A DNA stretch of 64,000 bases, taken from positions 30,282,063-30,346,062 of the forward strand of contig CM020619.1 in the NCBI GenBank assembly GCA_009829735.1, given 5' to 3'. This DNA comes from Pyropia yezoensis (lineage: Eukaryota; Rhodophyta; Bangiophyceae; Bangiales; Bangiaceae). Each line of letters opens with the position of its first letter. Positions within the stretch are counted from its first letter, which is position 1. The notes below the pieces were generated by a model. That model was not told the DNA's origin. It did no database searches and was given only the letters and a program-made list of their open reading frames with translations. Positions 43,385-53,778 of the stretch are shown in pieces. The position numbers were made by a program, and so were the translations under genes.

Positions 43385-44977
43385 ATGATCACCATTGACG
43401 GTTCCGCGGGGGAGGGCGGCGGCCAGGTGGTCCGCGCGGCGCTGGCGTACGGCTCCACCCTCGGCCTCCCCATCACGGTCCACCACATCCGCGGCGGGCG
43501 GCCGTCACCCGGGCTGGCCGCTCAGCACGTTGCCGGGGCGGTGCTGGTGGGGGAGCTGACGCGTGGCCGCCTGGCGGGGGCTACCTACCGGTCCATGACG
43601 CTGTCGTACGCGCCGCCGTCGCCGCCCGCGGGGTTGACACTGGGCGGCGGGGGGGGGGAGGGGGGGGAGGTCGCCGCTGCTGCCCCTGCCGCCCCTGCGG
43701 TGGCGGCCGTGGCCTCCACGCCCGCCGCCGCACCCGCGGTAGCCACCTCGCCTGCCGCGCCCGCCGAGGCGGCGGCGGCGGCGGCGGTGGTGCCGCCGCC
43801 CCCCCCCGCGCCCCCCCCCCGCCGCACCACGGGCGCGGCGACGACAATGACAACGACGATGCCGCGTACGTACGAGGCCGACGCGGGCACCGCCGGGGCA
43901 GTCACCCTAATCCTGCAGGCGGCGTTGCCCGCCGCGCTCGTCGCGGCGCCGACCCGTCTCTCCCTCCGCGGCGGCACCGCGGTGGCGTTCGCGCCGCCGG
44001 TGGACTATGTGACGCTCGTCCTGTCGCCGTTGTTGCGCCTCCTGGGCGCGGGGGTGTCCCTGGCCGCACCCGTCACGCCGGGCTACTACCCACGGGGGGG
44101 GGGGCACGCCACCTGGGACGTGGCCGCCATCAACCCGTCAGAGGGCGGGGGCGGCGACGGCGGCGGCGGCAGGGGGGAGGGGGTGGGGGGGTCAAAAGCC
44201 CGGGCGGCAAACGACGGCGACGCCGCTGCCGCCGTTGCCACCGTCACCACCACCGCCCCCACCCTGACAGCTGTGGACTGGGGAGGCGTGGCCACGCCAC
44301 TGCCCCCCCCGACGGCCATCCGCGGGCGGGCGTGGGTGGCGGGCCTCCCCGCGAGCGTCGGGGAGCGGCTGGTTGCGGGCGCCCGTGCCGAGCTCCGCCG
44401 CCTGCTGCCGCACCCCACGTGGGAGCGGCTGGCCGACTGGGGGGGGGTGGCGGTGGCCGTCGAGGGCGAGCCCGTCGCGGAACGCGCCGGGGGGGGGGGG
44501 CGCGCCGCGCGCCGCCGCGAGCGGGGGTGCGGGAAGGGGGGCCGGGGGGGGGGACGTGGCGGTGGTGGCGGTGGTGGCGGCGGTGGCGGCGGCGGCGGCG
44601 GCGGCGGCAACCGCGGCTGCGCGTGTGGGCTGACGCTGGCTCTCACCCACCCCGACGGCCGGGTGGTGGGTGCGTCGGTGCTGGGCGAGCGGGGCGTGCC
44701 CGCCGAGGCGGTGGGCGCCCGCGCGGCGGCCGGCCTCGCCGCCGACCTGGCGGCGGGCGGTGCGGTGGACGCGGCGGCGGCGGACCAGCTGGTGCCGTTC
44801 CTGGCGCTCGCGGCGGGCACCAGCACCGTCCGCGTCGGGCCGCCGTCGGCCCACACCCGCACCGCCGTGGCGGTCGCGGTGGCCGCCGGCGTGGACGCGT
44901 CCCTGACCGACCTGCCGGGGGGGGGGGGGCGGCGCTGCTGCGGGTGGTCGGAAAGGGGGGGCCGCTGGGGCGGGTAA
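43385..44977 (+). CDS. RTCA: RNA 3'-terminal phosphate cyclase
   Basis: From the ATG at 43385 the protein starts MITIDGSAGEGGGQVVRAAL, the diagnostic N-terminus. IRGGRPSPGLAAQH, DAGTAGAVTLILQAALP, GYYPRGGG and VVGASVLGERGV follow in family order. The catalytic-type His lies in SAHTRTAV at about residue 490. The enzyme converts a 3'-phosphate at RNA ends to a 2',3'-cyclic phosphate using ATP, in the nucleus in animals. Compared with the usual ~360 residues it has Gly/Ala/Pro-rich insertions at about residues 85-155, 255-290 and 375-405. The printed stop at 44975-44977 follows a G run at about 44920-44930. A one-base change there gives ALLRVVGKGGPLGR, a more natural C-terminus, so the true end is uncertain. 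Confidence 0.88.
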   Translation: MITIDGSAGEGGGQVVRAALAYGSTLGLPITVHHIRGGRPSPGLAAQHVAGAVLVGELTRGRLAGATYRSMTLSYAPPSPPAGLTLGGGGGEGGEVAAAAPAAPAVAAVASTPAAAPAVATSPAAPAEAAAAAAVVPPPPPAPPPRRTTGAATTMTTTMPRTYEADAGTAGAVTLILQAALPAALVAAPTRLSLRGGTAVAFAPPVDYVTLVLSPLLRLLGAGVSLAAPVTPGYYPRGGGHATWDVAAINPSEGGGGDGGGGRGEGVGGSKARAANDGDAAAAVATVTTTAPTLTAVDWGGVATPLPPPTAIRGRAWVAGLPASVGERLVAGARAELRRLLPHPTWERLADWGGVAVAVEGEPVAERAGGGGRAARRRERGCGKGGRGGGRGGGGGGGGGGGGGGGGGNRGCACGLTLALTHPDGRVVGASVLGERGVPAEAVGARAAAGLAADLAAGGAVDAAAADQLVPFLALAAGTSTVRVGPPSAHTRTAVAVAVAAGVDASLTDLPGGGGRRCCGWSERGGRWGG

Positions 44978-45113
44978 ATGGGGGGGGGGGGCAGGGGGGG
45001 CCGGGAGCGGGGGGGGGCGCAAGCGTGCGCGGGAGGACGAGGGGGGGGGGGGTGACAGCAGGGAGGAGGCTGCTCTTCCTGGGGATGTCGACGGCCGCCT
45101 GCGCAGCCTGGCC

Positions 45114-46227
45114 ATGCGGACGCCGCCGCCACCCCCGTCGCCGACACCCCCGCCCTCTGGGCCTCCCACCGCCGCTGCCGCCACCGCCGACGCCACCGGC
45201 GCCAGCACACCCACCCCGACCGTCCCCACCGCCACCGCCACCGACAACACCGCCACCGCCAACACCGCCGCTGCCACGGCCGCCCCCCACGCCGCCCCCC
45301 CCCCCATCCCCGTCTACCCTGGCGTCGAGGCGCTGCTCACGCCCCTCCGGGCGGCCATTGCGGGCACCCCCCCCGGCGGCCCCCCCGGCCGGCCGTACGT
45401 GACGGCCACGTGGGCCCAGTCGCTCGACGGCGCCCTCTCCGCCGCCGCCGGCGGGCGGCTGGCCCTCTCCTCTGCCCCCGCGTGGGCGCTGACGCACGGC
45501 CTCCGGGCCGCCCACGACGCGATTGTGGTGGGTGGCGGCACCGCCGCCGCGGATGACCCGTCCCTGACGGTGCGGCGCTACGCGGCGGGGGGGGGGGGGG
45601 GCACCCGCGGCCGGTCGTGCTCGGCGGGCGCCTGGCGGCGACGGCCGCCCTGCTCCGCGCCCGCGGCGCGGGCGCGCCGCCGGTGCTGCACTATGTCGCC
45701 GCTGGGGGGGCAGGCGACGGCGACGGCGACGGCGGCAGCGGCGCCAGTGCCAATGCGGACGCCCCCGACCCGGCGCTCGTCACGACGGTGGTGGTGCCCG
45801 TGGCGCCCGACGACGCCGACGAGCCAGGCAGGGACGGCCCAACGATGGCGGCAGGCGGCGGCGGCAGCCGCTGTCGCCGGCGGCGGCTGCACCTCCCCGC
45901 GGTGCTGGCGGACCTTGCCGCCCGCGACGTGCGGTCGGTGATGGTCGAGGGCGGCGGGGCGGTGCTGGGCTCCTTCCTCGCCCCCCCCGCCGCGGACGCG
46001 GCGGGCAGCGGGCGGCGGCCGCCGCTCGTGGACGCGGTGGTGGTGACCGTCGCGCCCCTGCTGGTGGGCGCCCCCGACGCGGTGCGCGTCGGGGGGTGGC
46101 CGCCGGCGGGGGGGGGGGGGGGGCGTACCCGCGGCTGGAGGGCGCCACCGCTACCGTCCTGGGGGGGGACGTCATCCTGGTGGGACGCCCGGCAAGGGGG
46201 GAGGAAGAGGGGGGGGGGAGCGGCTAG
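45114..46227 (+). CDS. RIB7: Rib7-type diaminohydroxyphosphoribosyl-pyrimidine reductase, two G-run frameshifts
   Basis: The protein reads TATWAQSLDGALSAA, HGLRAAHDAIVVGGGT, DDPSLTVRR in one frame, switches frame in the 15-G run at 45587-45601 to PVVLGGRLAA and RSVMVEGGGAVLGSF, and switches again in the G run near 46107-46122 to YPRLEGATATVLGGDVILVG, ending in a TAG at 46225-46227. These are the RibD C-terminal reductase motifs; RSVMVEGG and the overall size fit the stand-alone fungal/archaeal Rib7 type. It would reduce the ribosylaminopyrimidine 5'-phosphate with NADPH in riboflavin synthesis. The first in-frame ATG is 45114, but the frame is open further upstream toward the RTC gene, so the start is uncertain. 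The frameshifts look like homopolymer-length errors or decay. Confidence 0.75.
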
Positions 46228-46332
46228 TGTGGTTTGATGGGGGGGTTTTGGGGGGGGTGGGGCGGGTGGGGGTGCCCACGGTGAGGGGGTGGAGAGAGGG
46301 TGGGACGGGCGCGGGTCAGGTGGGGGTGGAGG

Positions 46333-47859
46333 CTATGGCGGGGGGGTGGGCGCCCCCGACGGTGGGGTGGGGTGCCCAGGGCGGGGGGGCGGCCCGCCGC
46401 GGCGTCCCCTCCCCGCCCGCATTGCCCCTGCGCAGGTCGCTCCCGCCTGCCGAGGGGAGAACCGCTCGACACACGCACTCGCCCGGCGGGGGTCCCCTCC
46501 CCCCCCCCCTCTCTTTCCCTCCCCCACTGCCGCCATGAGCACCGCGGCCTTTGTCCACGTGCTCCCCCCCTCCCCCACCCCCCTGCGCCCACGCTCACAT
46601 CCACCGCCCGGCTGGCGGCGCGAGGCGGGCGGGTGCCCCGCCGGCGGCGCGGGGACGGCGGCCGGGGTGTGGCAGCGGGTGGCCACTTGGCCGGCGGCAG
46701 GGCGGCCGCCCTGGCCCCCCGCTGCCGTTGGCTCTCTCCACAGCGGCGGGTGGCAGTGACGACGGCGGCGGCGGCCGCTGCGGCGGCGGTGGCGGCAACG
46801 ACGGCGGCGGCGGCGGCGGGGCGGGCGGCAGCGGAGGAGGCAGTTCCCCGCTCCCCTTCCGCCCTCCCTCTCTACCCCTTCCCCCCCTTCCCCGCCCCGT
46901 CCTTGTCCCGTCTGCATCCCCTGTCCGCCCTGAACACGTGAGAGCAACGTCGCGGCCCGTCTCGCGGGGGTGATGCGGCGCGGCCCGTCTCGCGGGGATG
47001 CGGCCGCGGCGGCAACCTCGCTGTTTCCGCTGCAACGTCGCCGTTTCCTAGTTGTTGTCTTTTTCCCCGTCGGCAGCCACACCCCCGCCCCGCCGCCTCC
47101 ACCGCACCGCCCTCGCGCGGCAGCCGAGACCCCGTTTGGTCCGTCACGCGGGCATTCCCCCCCTCCCCCCCCTCGCCACTGTCGCTCAAGCACACCCCCG
47201 CACGTGGAGGTGTCAGCCCCCCCCCCCCCCTCCTTGCCCCCCCCCCTCCGCGTCGCCCCCCCACCGCCCCCCGCCGCGGCGGCCTCCTCCTCGCGCGCCA
47301 GCCGGTCCAGGTACTCGTCCCGCCCCAGCAGCCCGTCCACCGCCGTCTTGACGTTGGGCAGCGTCGGCATGACGACGGCGAGGTAGCCCTCGGCGGACGG
47401 GCGGTCGACGGCCAGCTGGGGCGTCGACGCCAGCGCCGGGTTGACCTCCACGAGCGTCCCCCGCACGGCGGCGCGGACCGAGTAGGCGCCCCCCCCCGCG
47501 AGGGTGATGCGGGCGAGCTTGGTGCCCGCCTCGACGAGCGTGCCGCCCCGCTTCTTCTTGCCCCGCACCGCCTTGACGTCCCGAAAGTCCACCGCCGTCA
47601 CCGTGGCGGCAGCCCGCACGGCGGGATGGAGCTCGGACAGGGACACCACGCAGATGCCGTTGGAGTGGCGGCAGACGCACACGTCCGCGCCGCCAGAGGG
47701 GGCGTCGGGGGGGGGGAGCGCCTCCGCGTCGACGGGGCGGTCGGCGGCGGTGACGGCCGACGCGTGGTGCCGCGCATAGTGCTTGGTGAAGAGCCGTTCG
47801 GTGGTGGTCGGCGGGCGGCCCGTCACCACCCGCCGGGCGGCCACAATGGCAGCCTCCAT
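46333..47859 (-). CDS. ABITRAM: Abitram/FAM206A homologue (H-protein-like fold)
   Basis: The conserved part is 47859 to about 47280: TTTERLFTKHYARHH, VCVCRHSNGICVVSLSELHP, YSVRAAVRGTLVEVNPAL, RPSAEGYLAVVMPTLPNVKT and LLGRDEYLDRL. This matches the animal Abitram (Simiate) family in order, a lipoyl/H-protein-like beta fold reported to act in nuclear speckles and on actin. The start is placed at the ATG at 47859; the frame is open 74 codons further upstream but that part is proline-rich and unlike the family. The family ends soon after LDRL, whereas this frame runs on through Gly/Arg-rich sequence to 46333, and a one-base shift in the C/G runs near 47220-47260 would end it at 47213. The C-terminus is therefore doubtful. 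Confidence 0.8.
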   Translation of the reverse strand: MEAAIVAARRVVTGRPPTTTERLFTKHYARHHASAVTAADRPVDAEALPPPDAPSGGADVCVCRHSNGICVVSLSELHPAVRAAATVTAVDFRDVKAVRGKKKRGGTLVEAGTKLARITLAGGGAYSVRAAVRGTLVEVNPALASTPQLAVDRPSAEGYLAVVMPTLPNVKTAVDGLLGRDEYLDRLAREEEAAAAGGGGGATRRGGGKEGGGGADTSTCGGVLERQWRGGGGGECPRDGPNGVSAAARGRCGGGGGAGVWLPTGKKTTTRKRRRCSGNSEVAAAAASPRDGPRRITPARRAATLLSRVQGGQGMQTGQGRGGEGGEGVEREGGRGAGNCLLRCRPPRRRRRRRCRHRRRSGRRRRRHCHPPLWREPTAAGGQGGRPAAGQVATRCHTPAAVPAPPAGHPPASRRQPGGGCERGRRGVGEGGSTWTKAAVLMAAVGEGKRGGGGGDPRRASACVERFSPRQAGATCAGAMRAGRGRRGGPPPRPGHPTPPSGAPTPPP

Positions 47860-49630
47860 GGGGGGGAGGGCCACGCCTGGACGTGACCGGGTCAGCTCCA
47901 GGAGGGGGGGGGGGACAACACCAAGAGGAGGGCAAACGACAATGAGAGGGGGCAGGCAAGGGTGTAACACTGGAACGGGCACGTCACGGGGCAGCGCCGG
48001 GAGAGGAGGGCCAACGGGAGTAACGTCCAGAGCGGAGAGCAGCGCGGGTGGGGGCGGGCGCGAAGAGGACACCGTGACCACGGCTGGTCACGCGCTGGAC
48101 GACGAAGAAGGGCAAGCGGATCAAGCGGGCACGTCAGAAACAGTTGTCCATGTACTTGTGTACTGTAAGACAAGCCGCTGCATCATAGAAGTACCTTTGG
48201 AACAACACTAAGTACATTTGGTAGAACTCAAGGCTCAGTCCGGTCGCCTTTCCAAGCTGGTGGGCAGTCGTGCCACTTCGTTTACATGTAGCCCCCCACC
48301 GTGTCACCCGACTTGCCCCACCCATCCCAGCGGCGGCCCGCCATTGGCCCAGCACTGGTGGCGGGAAGGCATCCCATCTCCCGCGCGGGGCCTCTTGGCG
48401 CGCGGCGCTGCTCGCGGGGAAGAGCAAAGAAGAAACCAAAGAAAATAAAACGGCCGTCATGCCTCCTGCCCGCCCCACGGTGGTGGTGGTGGTGGTGGGA
48501 ATGGGCCGTCACCGGCACAGCAGCGGCATGTGGTTGCCAAACGGCCGCCGCTCGTCAGCCGGCTCCCCCCCCCCACCCCCCCGCAGCAGCAGCTGCAGTA
48601 CAGCGGCCTCTCTCCCGCGGGCGGGGTGGCCGCGCGGCGGGACGGGACACGGGGGGGTGGCCGTTTGGGGTCTGACCCGCGCCCATCCATCCCCTCCGAG
48701 GGGGGGTGGTGTCCGAGGGGGGGGGGGGTGTGGCTGCCCCCGTCACCGCTGCGGCGGCGCGCGGCTCTTCGTCGTGCTTTGGCGCCACCACCACCACCAC
48801 CACCACCACCCCCCCTCCCCAGCGCTCCCCTCCTCTCCGTCGGCCGGGGGCCCCCGTCGCCGCTTCCCACTCTTTTCCCCTCCCTCCCTCCCTCCCCCCC
48901 CCCTCCCCCGTCCGGCACCCCCCCCCTCCACCACGGGAGATGGGGGGGGGGGGGGTCGGCGGTGGTGACGGCCGTTTTTCTGCCCCCGCCGCCAGTTTTT
49001 TTCGTCCCCCCCTCCCATCACCGCCCCGCCGCTGCACACCGCGGCGGCAGCCGCCCGCTGTGACGGCGGTGTGCAGCGGCCGCCCCCCTACCCTCCCCCC
49101 CCCCCCCCCCACCCCCCCCCCACCACCTGCCAGCAGTGGCGCGTAACGCGCGGAGGAGGGGTGCCGCCGCCACCCGCCGCCGCCACGCGCGCCGCGCGCC
49201 GCGGGTGGGGAGGAGACGGCGCGTCGCGCGCGCTGGCTGTTGCCGCGCCGCCGCGCCGCTCCCGCGCATACGTGACGCCACCCACCGCAGCAGGCCGGCG
49301 GGCACCGGCGGCCATCGCGGCATCTTGGTACCGCTCTCCTTCCCCGCCGGCACTCTCCCTCCCCTCCCCCCTCCCCCATCGTCCCTCCCCCTCCCCGCTC
49401 GCTGCCGACTCGTCCCCATTCCCCTCGCTCCAATCCCCTTCCTGCTGGTCCCTCTCGCAGGACCTTCCCCCCTGCACTGCCTCCTCGTCGGGCGCTTGCC
49501 CCTTCCTTCCCCCAACCCCCGCCCCCCCTCCCCCGCCTCGCCCAGCCTTACCCCCCAGTTGAGCTCTGCTCTCCCTCTTCCCCCTTCCCCTTTTGCTGCC
49601 GGTGGCCGGCCCCCACCGCCGGCTCGCGTC
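47860..49630. other. Divergent intergenic region between Abitram and PH-protein genes
   Basis: GC-rich and low complexity, with a (CCA)n microsatellite near 48785-48808 and long C and G runs. No gene was recognised. Confidence 0.4.
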
Positions 49631-52600
49631 ATGGCGGCGGCGGCGGCCGCGCCCGGCGCCCCCACCGCCTCCGCCGCCTCTCCCTCCCCCCCCGTCGGCG
49701 GCGTCGGCGGCGGCGGCGGCCGTGGTGGTGGCGCCAGGGGCATCACCCCCACGGGCACCACCCCCACCCCCGCCCCCGCCCCCACCACTGGCGGGCCGCC
49801 GACCCGGTCCGCAGCGGCGGCGGGCGTGCCGCTGCCGGCCGCCTGGGCCGCCGCGATGCGCGCGTCACCCGGGGGGGCGGCGGCGACGGCCGCCACCACC
49901 ACCACCACCACCACCACCACTACCACCGTCCTTGGCGGCGGGGGCAGGTCCCGTGGCAGCGTGCAGGGCGCGCCCCACGCATCGACGGCGGGGACGGCGA
50001 CGCCGGCGTCAACGTCGGCTGCGACAGCAGCGGCAGCAGCAGCAGCAGCAGCATCAGGAACGCCATCGCCGCCGTCCTCTTCATTGGCGGCGGCGGCGGC
50101 GGGGGCGGCACTCCCCGTCGGGGCGTCCCCCCCCTCCTCGTCCGTGACCCCCCCCGACACGGGGGACTTTTTATCCACCTTTCGTGCCGAGATGGCGGCG
50201 GCCAAGGCCGCCCGCGCCGCCCTGTCGGCCGCCCGCGCGGCGGCGGCGCCCCGCGCGGACAGGGACGCGCGGGCAGCCTCCCTGCGCGGGCACGTGGCCC
50301 GCATCCGGGGGCTTGTTGCGCTGGGGGGGGAGGCGCTCGACCGGGCCGAGGCGGTCGTTGCGGCGGTGGGGGGGCCAGGGGGGGGGGGCGACGCCGGGAG
50401 TACCGGTGGTGCTGGCCGTGGTGACGGCAACGGACGCGGGCGCGATGGCGGCGGCGGTGGTGGCGGCGGTGGCGGCGGTGGCGGGGCCGCCGTGGAGGGG
50501 GGCGGCGCGGCGGGCGCCGAGGGCGCCGCCCTCGTCGCGCAGGTGCGCGAGATGGAGCGCCGCGTCGCGGCGGCCGCCGCCCCCGGCGGCCGCCGTCGCC
50601 CCCCCGCCGGCGCCGCGGGGGGTGCTGCCCCCGGGGGTACCCCCCGCGCGGCCGCCGCGGCGGCGGCTCCCCCCTCACCGGCAGCAGCGGCGGCGTCGTC
50701 GTCGGCGGCGGCGGCGCCCGCGGCGGCGGTGGCGTCGGGCGCCGCCGACGCGTTCCTGGACCGCCTCGGCACGGGCGACGACACCCTCTGCCTGATGCAC
50801 GGGGACCTGCAGGCCCTAAAGCTGCAGCTCCTCCACCTGCAGGCGTCCAAGGGCGCGGCGGGTGGCGGCGGGGGGGGGGGGGGGGGGGGGGGTGGGGACG
50901 GTACCCCGCCACCGCCGCCCCTGCGCAAGGTGCAACTGCCGCCGCCCCTGCCGGTGGCGCCACCGGTGGCGCCACCGGCGGCGGCGCCCGCACGGGCGCG
51001 TCCCGCGGCGGTGGCGGCGGCGGCGACGGCGGCGGCGCGGGCACCCTCCCCGTCGGCCGGAGCGCCGGCGGCGGCGGCGACGCTGCCGTCGGCGGCGGTG
51101 ACGCCGCCGCCGCCACGGTCGGCGCCGCCGCCGCCCACCCGCCCGCGGCTGCCCGGCACGGGCGGGCGGGCGGCGGCAGGGACGGCGGGCGGCGCGCTCC
51201 CCCCCCCCCCCCCCACCACCCCCCAGGCGGTGGCGGCGGTGGCGGTGGCGGTGGCGGCAGTCCCGCCGGTGGCGGGCGGCCGCCGTCGCCCCCGCGGTCC
51301 CTGTCGTCGGCCGCCGCGTACATTGTGCAGCTGGAGCAGCTCAAGCGGCAGGTGACGCGGATGGCCAAGCCCCGGCCGGCTGGCGGCGCGGGGGGGGCCG
51401 CCAGTGGCGTCTCTGGCGGCGCCGGCGGCCGGCCGTCGCCGGCGACGCTCCCCGCCCATGGGGGGTTGGCCGCCGCCGCCGCCGCCTCCCCCGTTGCCAC
51501 CGTTGGTGGGGGTCCCGGCGGCCGGCCGCTGCGGCGGTCCCTGTCGGCGCCGGGGGCGCCGCTGGTGGAGGATGACTCGGCCGCGCCGACGGCGGCGGCG
51601 GCGTCGGCTCGGCGGCCGCCCCGGCCCGCCGCCGGCGCAACCACAGTGGCGCCGCGGCGGCGCGTCGTGGGCGGGATGGCAGCGGCGGCCAAGGCGGCAC
51701 GGCCCGCCACCCCCGCCGCGGGTGGGGTGGGGTCCACCGCGCCCGTGGCCACCGCCGCCCCTCGACCGACGCCGCCGCCGCAGCCGTCCACGGCAGCGAC
51801 CGTGACGTCAACAGCGACGGCATCGACGACCAAGACGACGACAACAGTGACGGCAACGACGACGACGGCGGCGGCGGGGACACCGCGGCCCCGCCGCCGC
51901 CGTGGTACGGTGGCCACCCCCGCGGGCGCGGCGGCGGGTGCGGCGGCGGCGGGTGCGGCGGCGGCGCCCGCCGGGAATGAGGAGAATGCCGACCCCGAGG
52001 CGCAGCGGGTGCCGCCCCTCCGCCGCACGCGGGCGGCGTCGCCGGCGGGCGGCGGCGGCAAGGGCGGCGTCGGCGGGCGGGTGATTTTCCACCCCCCCGC
52101 CGCCGCCCCGGCCGCCGGCGCCGGCACGTCTGCGTCGTCGTCAGGGCCGGGGGCGGCCGGCACCCCAGCCGGTGGTGGCGGCGGCGGCGGCGGCGGCCGG
52201 CCGTCGGCCGCCGCCGGCGACCGGCGGCACGGCGGCGGCGGCGGAGGGGGCGGTGGGGGCGGTGGGGGCGGCGGCGGCGGCTCGTCTGCCCTGTCCCCGT
52301 CGGGGCTCCCCGCTGGGCCGGCCGGCGGCGGGGAGGCGGCCACCTCCTTGGCCGCCGCCGCGGCGACGGTGGAGGTGGACGCCCCCGCCCGCCTGTCGGC
52401 GCACCCCCACTCGCGGGCTGCCAAGGCGGACCTGTGCCGCTACTCGGTGCGCCGGGCGGCGGCGCTGGCGGCGGCCGCGGCGGCGGCCGCCGCCGCCGCC
52501 GACGGCGGCGCCGGGGGCGTCGGCGGCGGGGGTGGCGACAATGGCATGGACGCGGGGCCCGTCGGGCTGCCGCCACGGGGCGGCGGCCACGGCGGCGGCG

Positions 52601-53778
52601 TTGCCGCGGCGGCGGCGGCGGCGGCGGGCGTGCCGGGCGCCACCCACCCTGTGGATGGGGAGGGGGTGGCGGCGCTGGCCGCGGCGCTCCGCGAGTACGA
52701 TGCCGCCCAAGAGGTGGGCGCCGCCGCGTCGGGGGGGGGGGCGCGGGGGGCGGCACGGCCGCCGGCCGGCCGGGGGGGGTTGCGGGGGGGGGCCGCCGCC
52801 TGCGGCTGGGCGCGCCGCCCCACGGGGTTGGGGGGGGGGGGGGCGACGCCGGGGGGGCGGTGGTGGGCATCATCCCCGATACGATGGGCCGCTGGGGCAC
52901 CGCCGCCGCCGCCGCCGCCGCCGCCGGCCGGGCCGGCGGGCCAATGACAACGACGACGGCGGTGGCCGCGGCGGCCGCCGACCGGCGGCGCCCCCCCCCC
53001 CCGCCCCCCCCCCCTCGTCGTCGGCGCGCCCCCCCGAGGACGACACGCTCGCGCGGCTAACGTCGGCGCTCCCCTCGGAGCTGCTCCTCCGGTCGGGCGG
53101 CGGCGGCGGCCTGCGGTCCCGCCTCTTCCACCGGCGGCGGTGGAAGCGGCACTCGGCGTCGGTGGTGTGGCACCCCTACTTTGGCCGCGTCCTCTGCCTC
53201 TTTGGCTACGACGCCGGCGGGCGGCTGCGGGAGCCAAAGAGCACCATGGTCGTCCTGTCGGGCGCGACCGTCCTCGACGACGGGCGGCACCTGGTGGGCG
53301 GCAGCGGCAGCGGCAGCGGCGGCGGCGGCGGCGGGGGGGGGGGGGGGGGTGGTGGTGGGGGTGCCGACGCGGACGATGACGCCGCCGGCGCGCACGCGTT
53401 TGCCATCCGCACCGAGGCGCGGGAGTACGTCCTCGCCGCCGCCGACCGCCGCGGACGCCGCCTGTGGCTGCAGGTCCTCCGGCGGAGTGTGGCCGAGGCG
53501 GCGCCGGACGGGGATGGTGGGGGTGGTGTGGGGGTGGGGGGTGGGGTGGTGGGAGGTGGGGGGGGATGGGGGGTGGTGGCATGGGGGGCGGCCTGGGAGG
53601 GGGGGGGGGGGGGGGGGGGGGGTATGGGCATGGGCATGGGCATGGGCGTAGGCGTCGGCGTAGGCGTCGGCGCGGGCATGGGGGGGGGGTGCCCGGCGTG
53701 GGCGTGGCGCCGGGGGGGGGGTCCAGCCGCACGCTGCTCGGGCACGGGCGGAGCCTGGCCCTGCGGGGGATGGTCTGA
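49631..53778 (+). CDS. Large low-complexity protein with coiled-coil segments and a C-terminal PH domain
   Basis: The likely start is the ATG at 49631 and the likely stop the TGA at 53776-53778, giving about 1380 codons. Ordered islands sit in Ala/Gly/Pro/Ser-rich sequence: FLSTFRAEMAAAKAARAALS (50170), ALVAQVREMERRV (50532), LCLMHGDLQALKLQLLHLQ (50785) and AAYIVQLEQLKRQVTRM (51312), all helix- or coil-like. The PH domain at about 53050-53500 has LRSRLFHRRRWKRHSASVVW, GRVLCLF and a terminal helix RRLWLQVLRRSV. PH domains bind phosphoinositides or proteins and recruit to membranes; the overall role is unknown. The islands lie in different frames: 49631-51200 in one, 51310-52730 in another, the PH part in a third, with changes at C or G runs near 51200, 52735-52850, 52990-53020 and 53600. 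(GMGMGM)n-type hexanucleotide repeats occur at 53622-53680. Confidence 0.6.
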
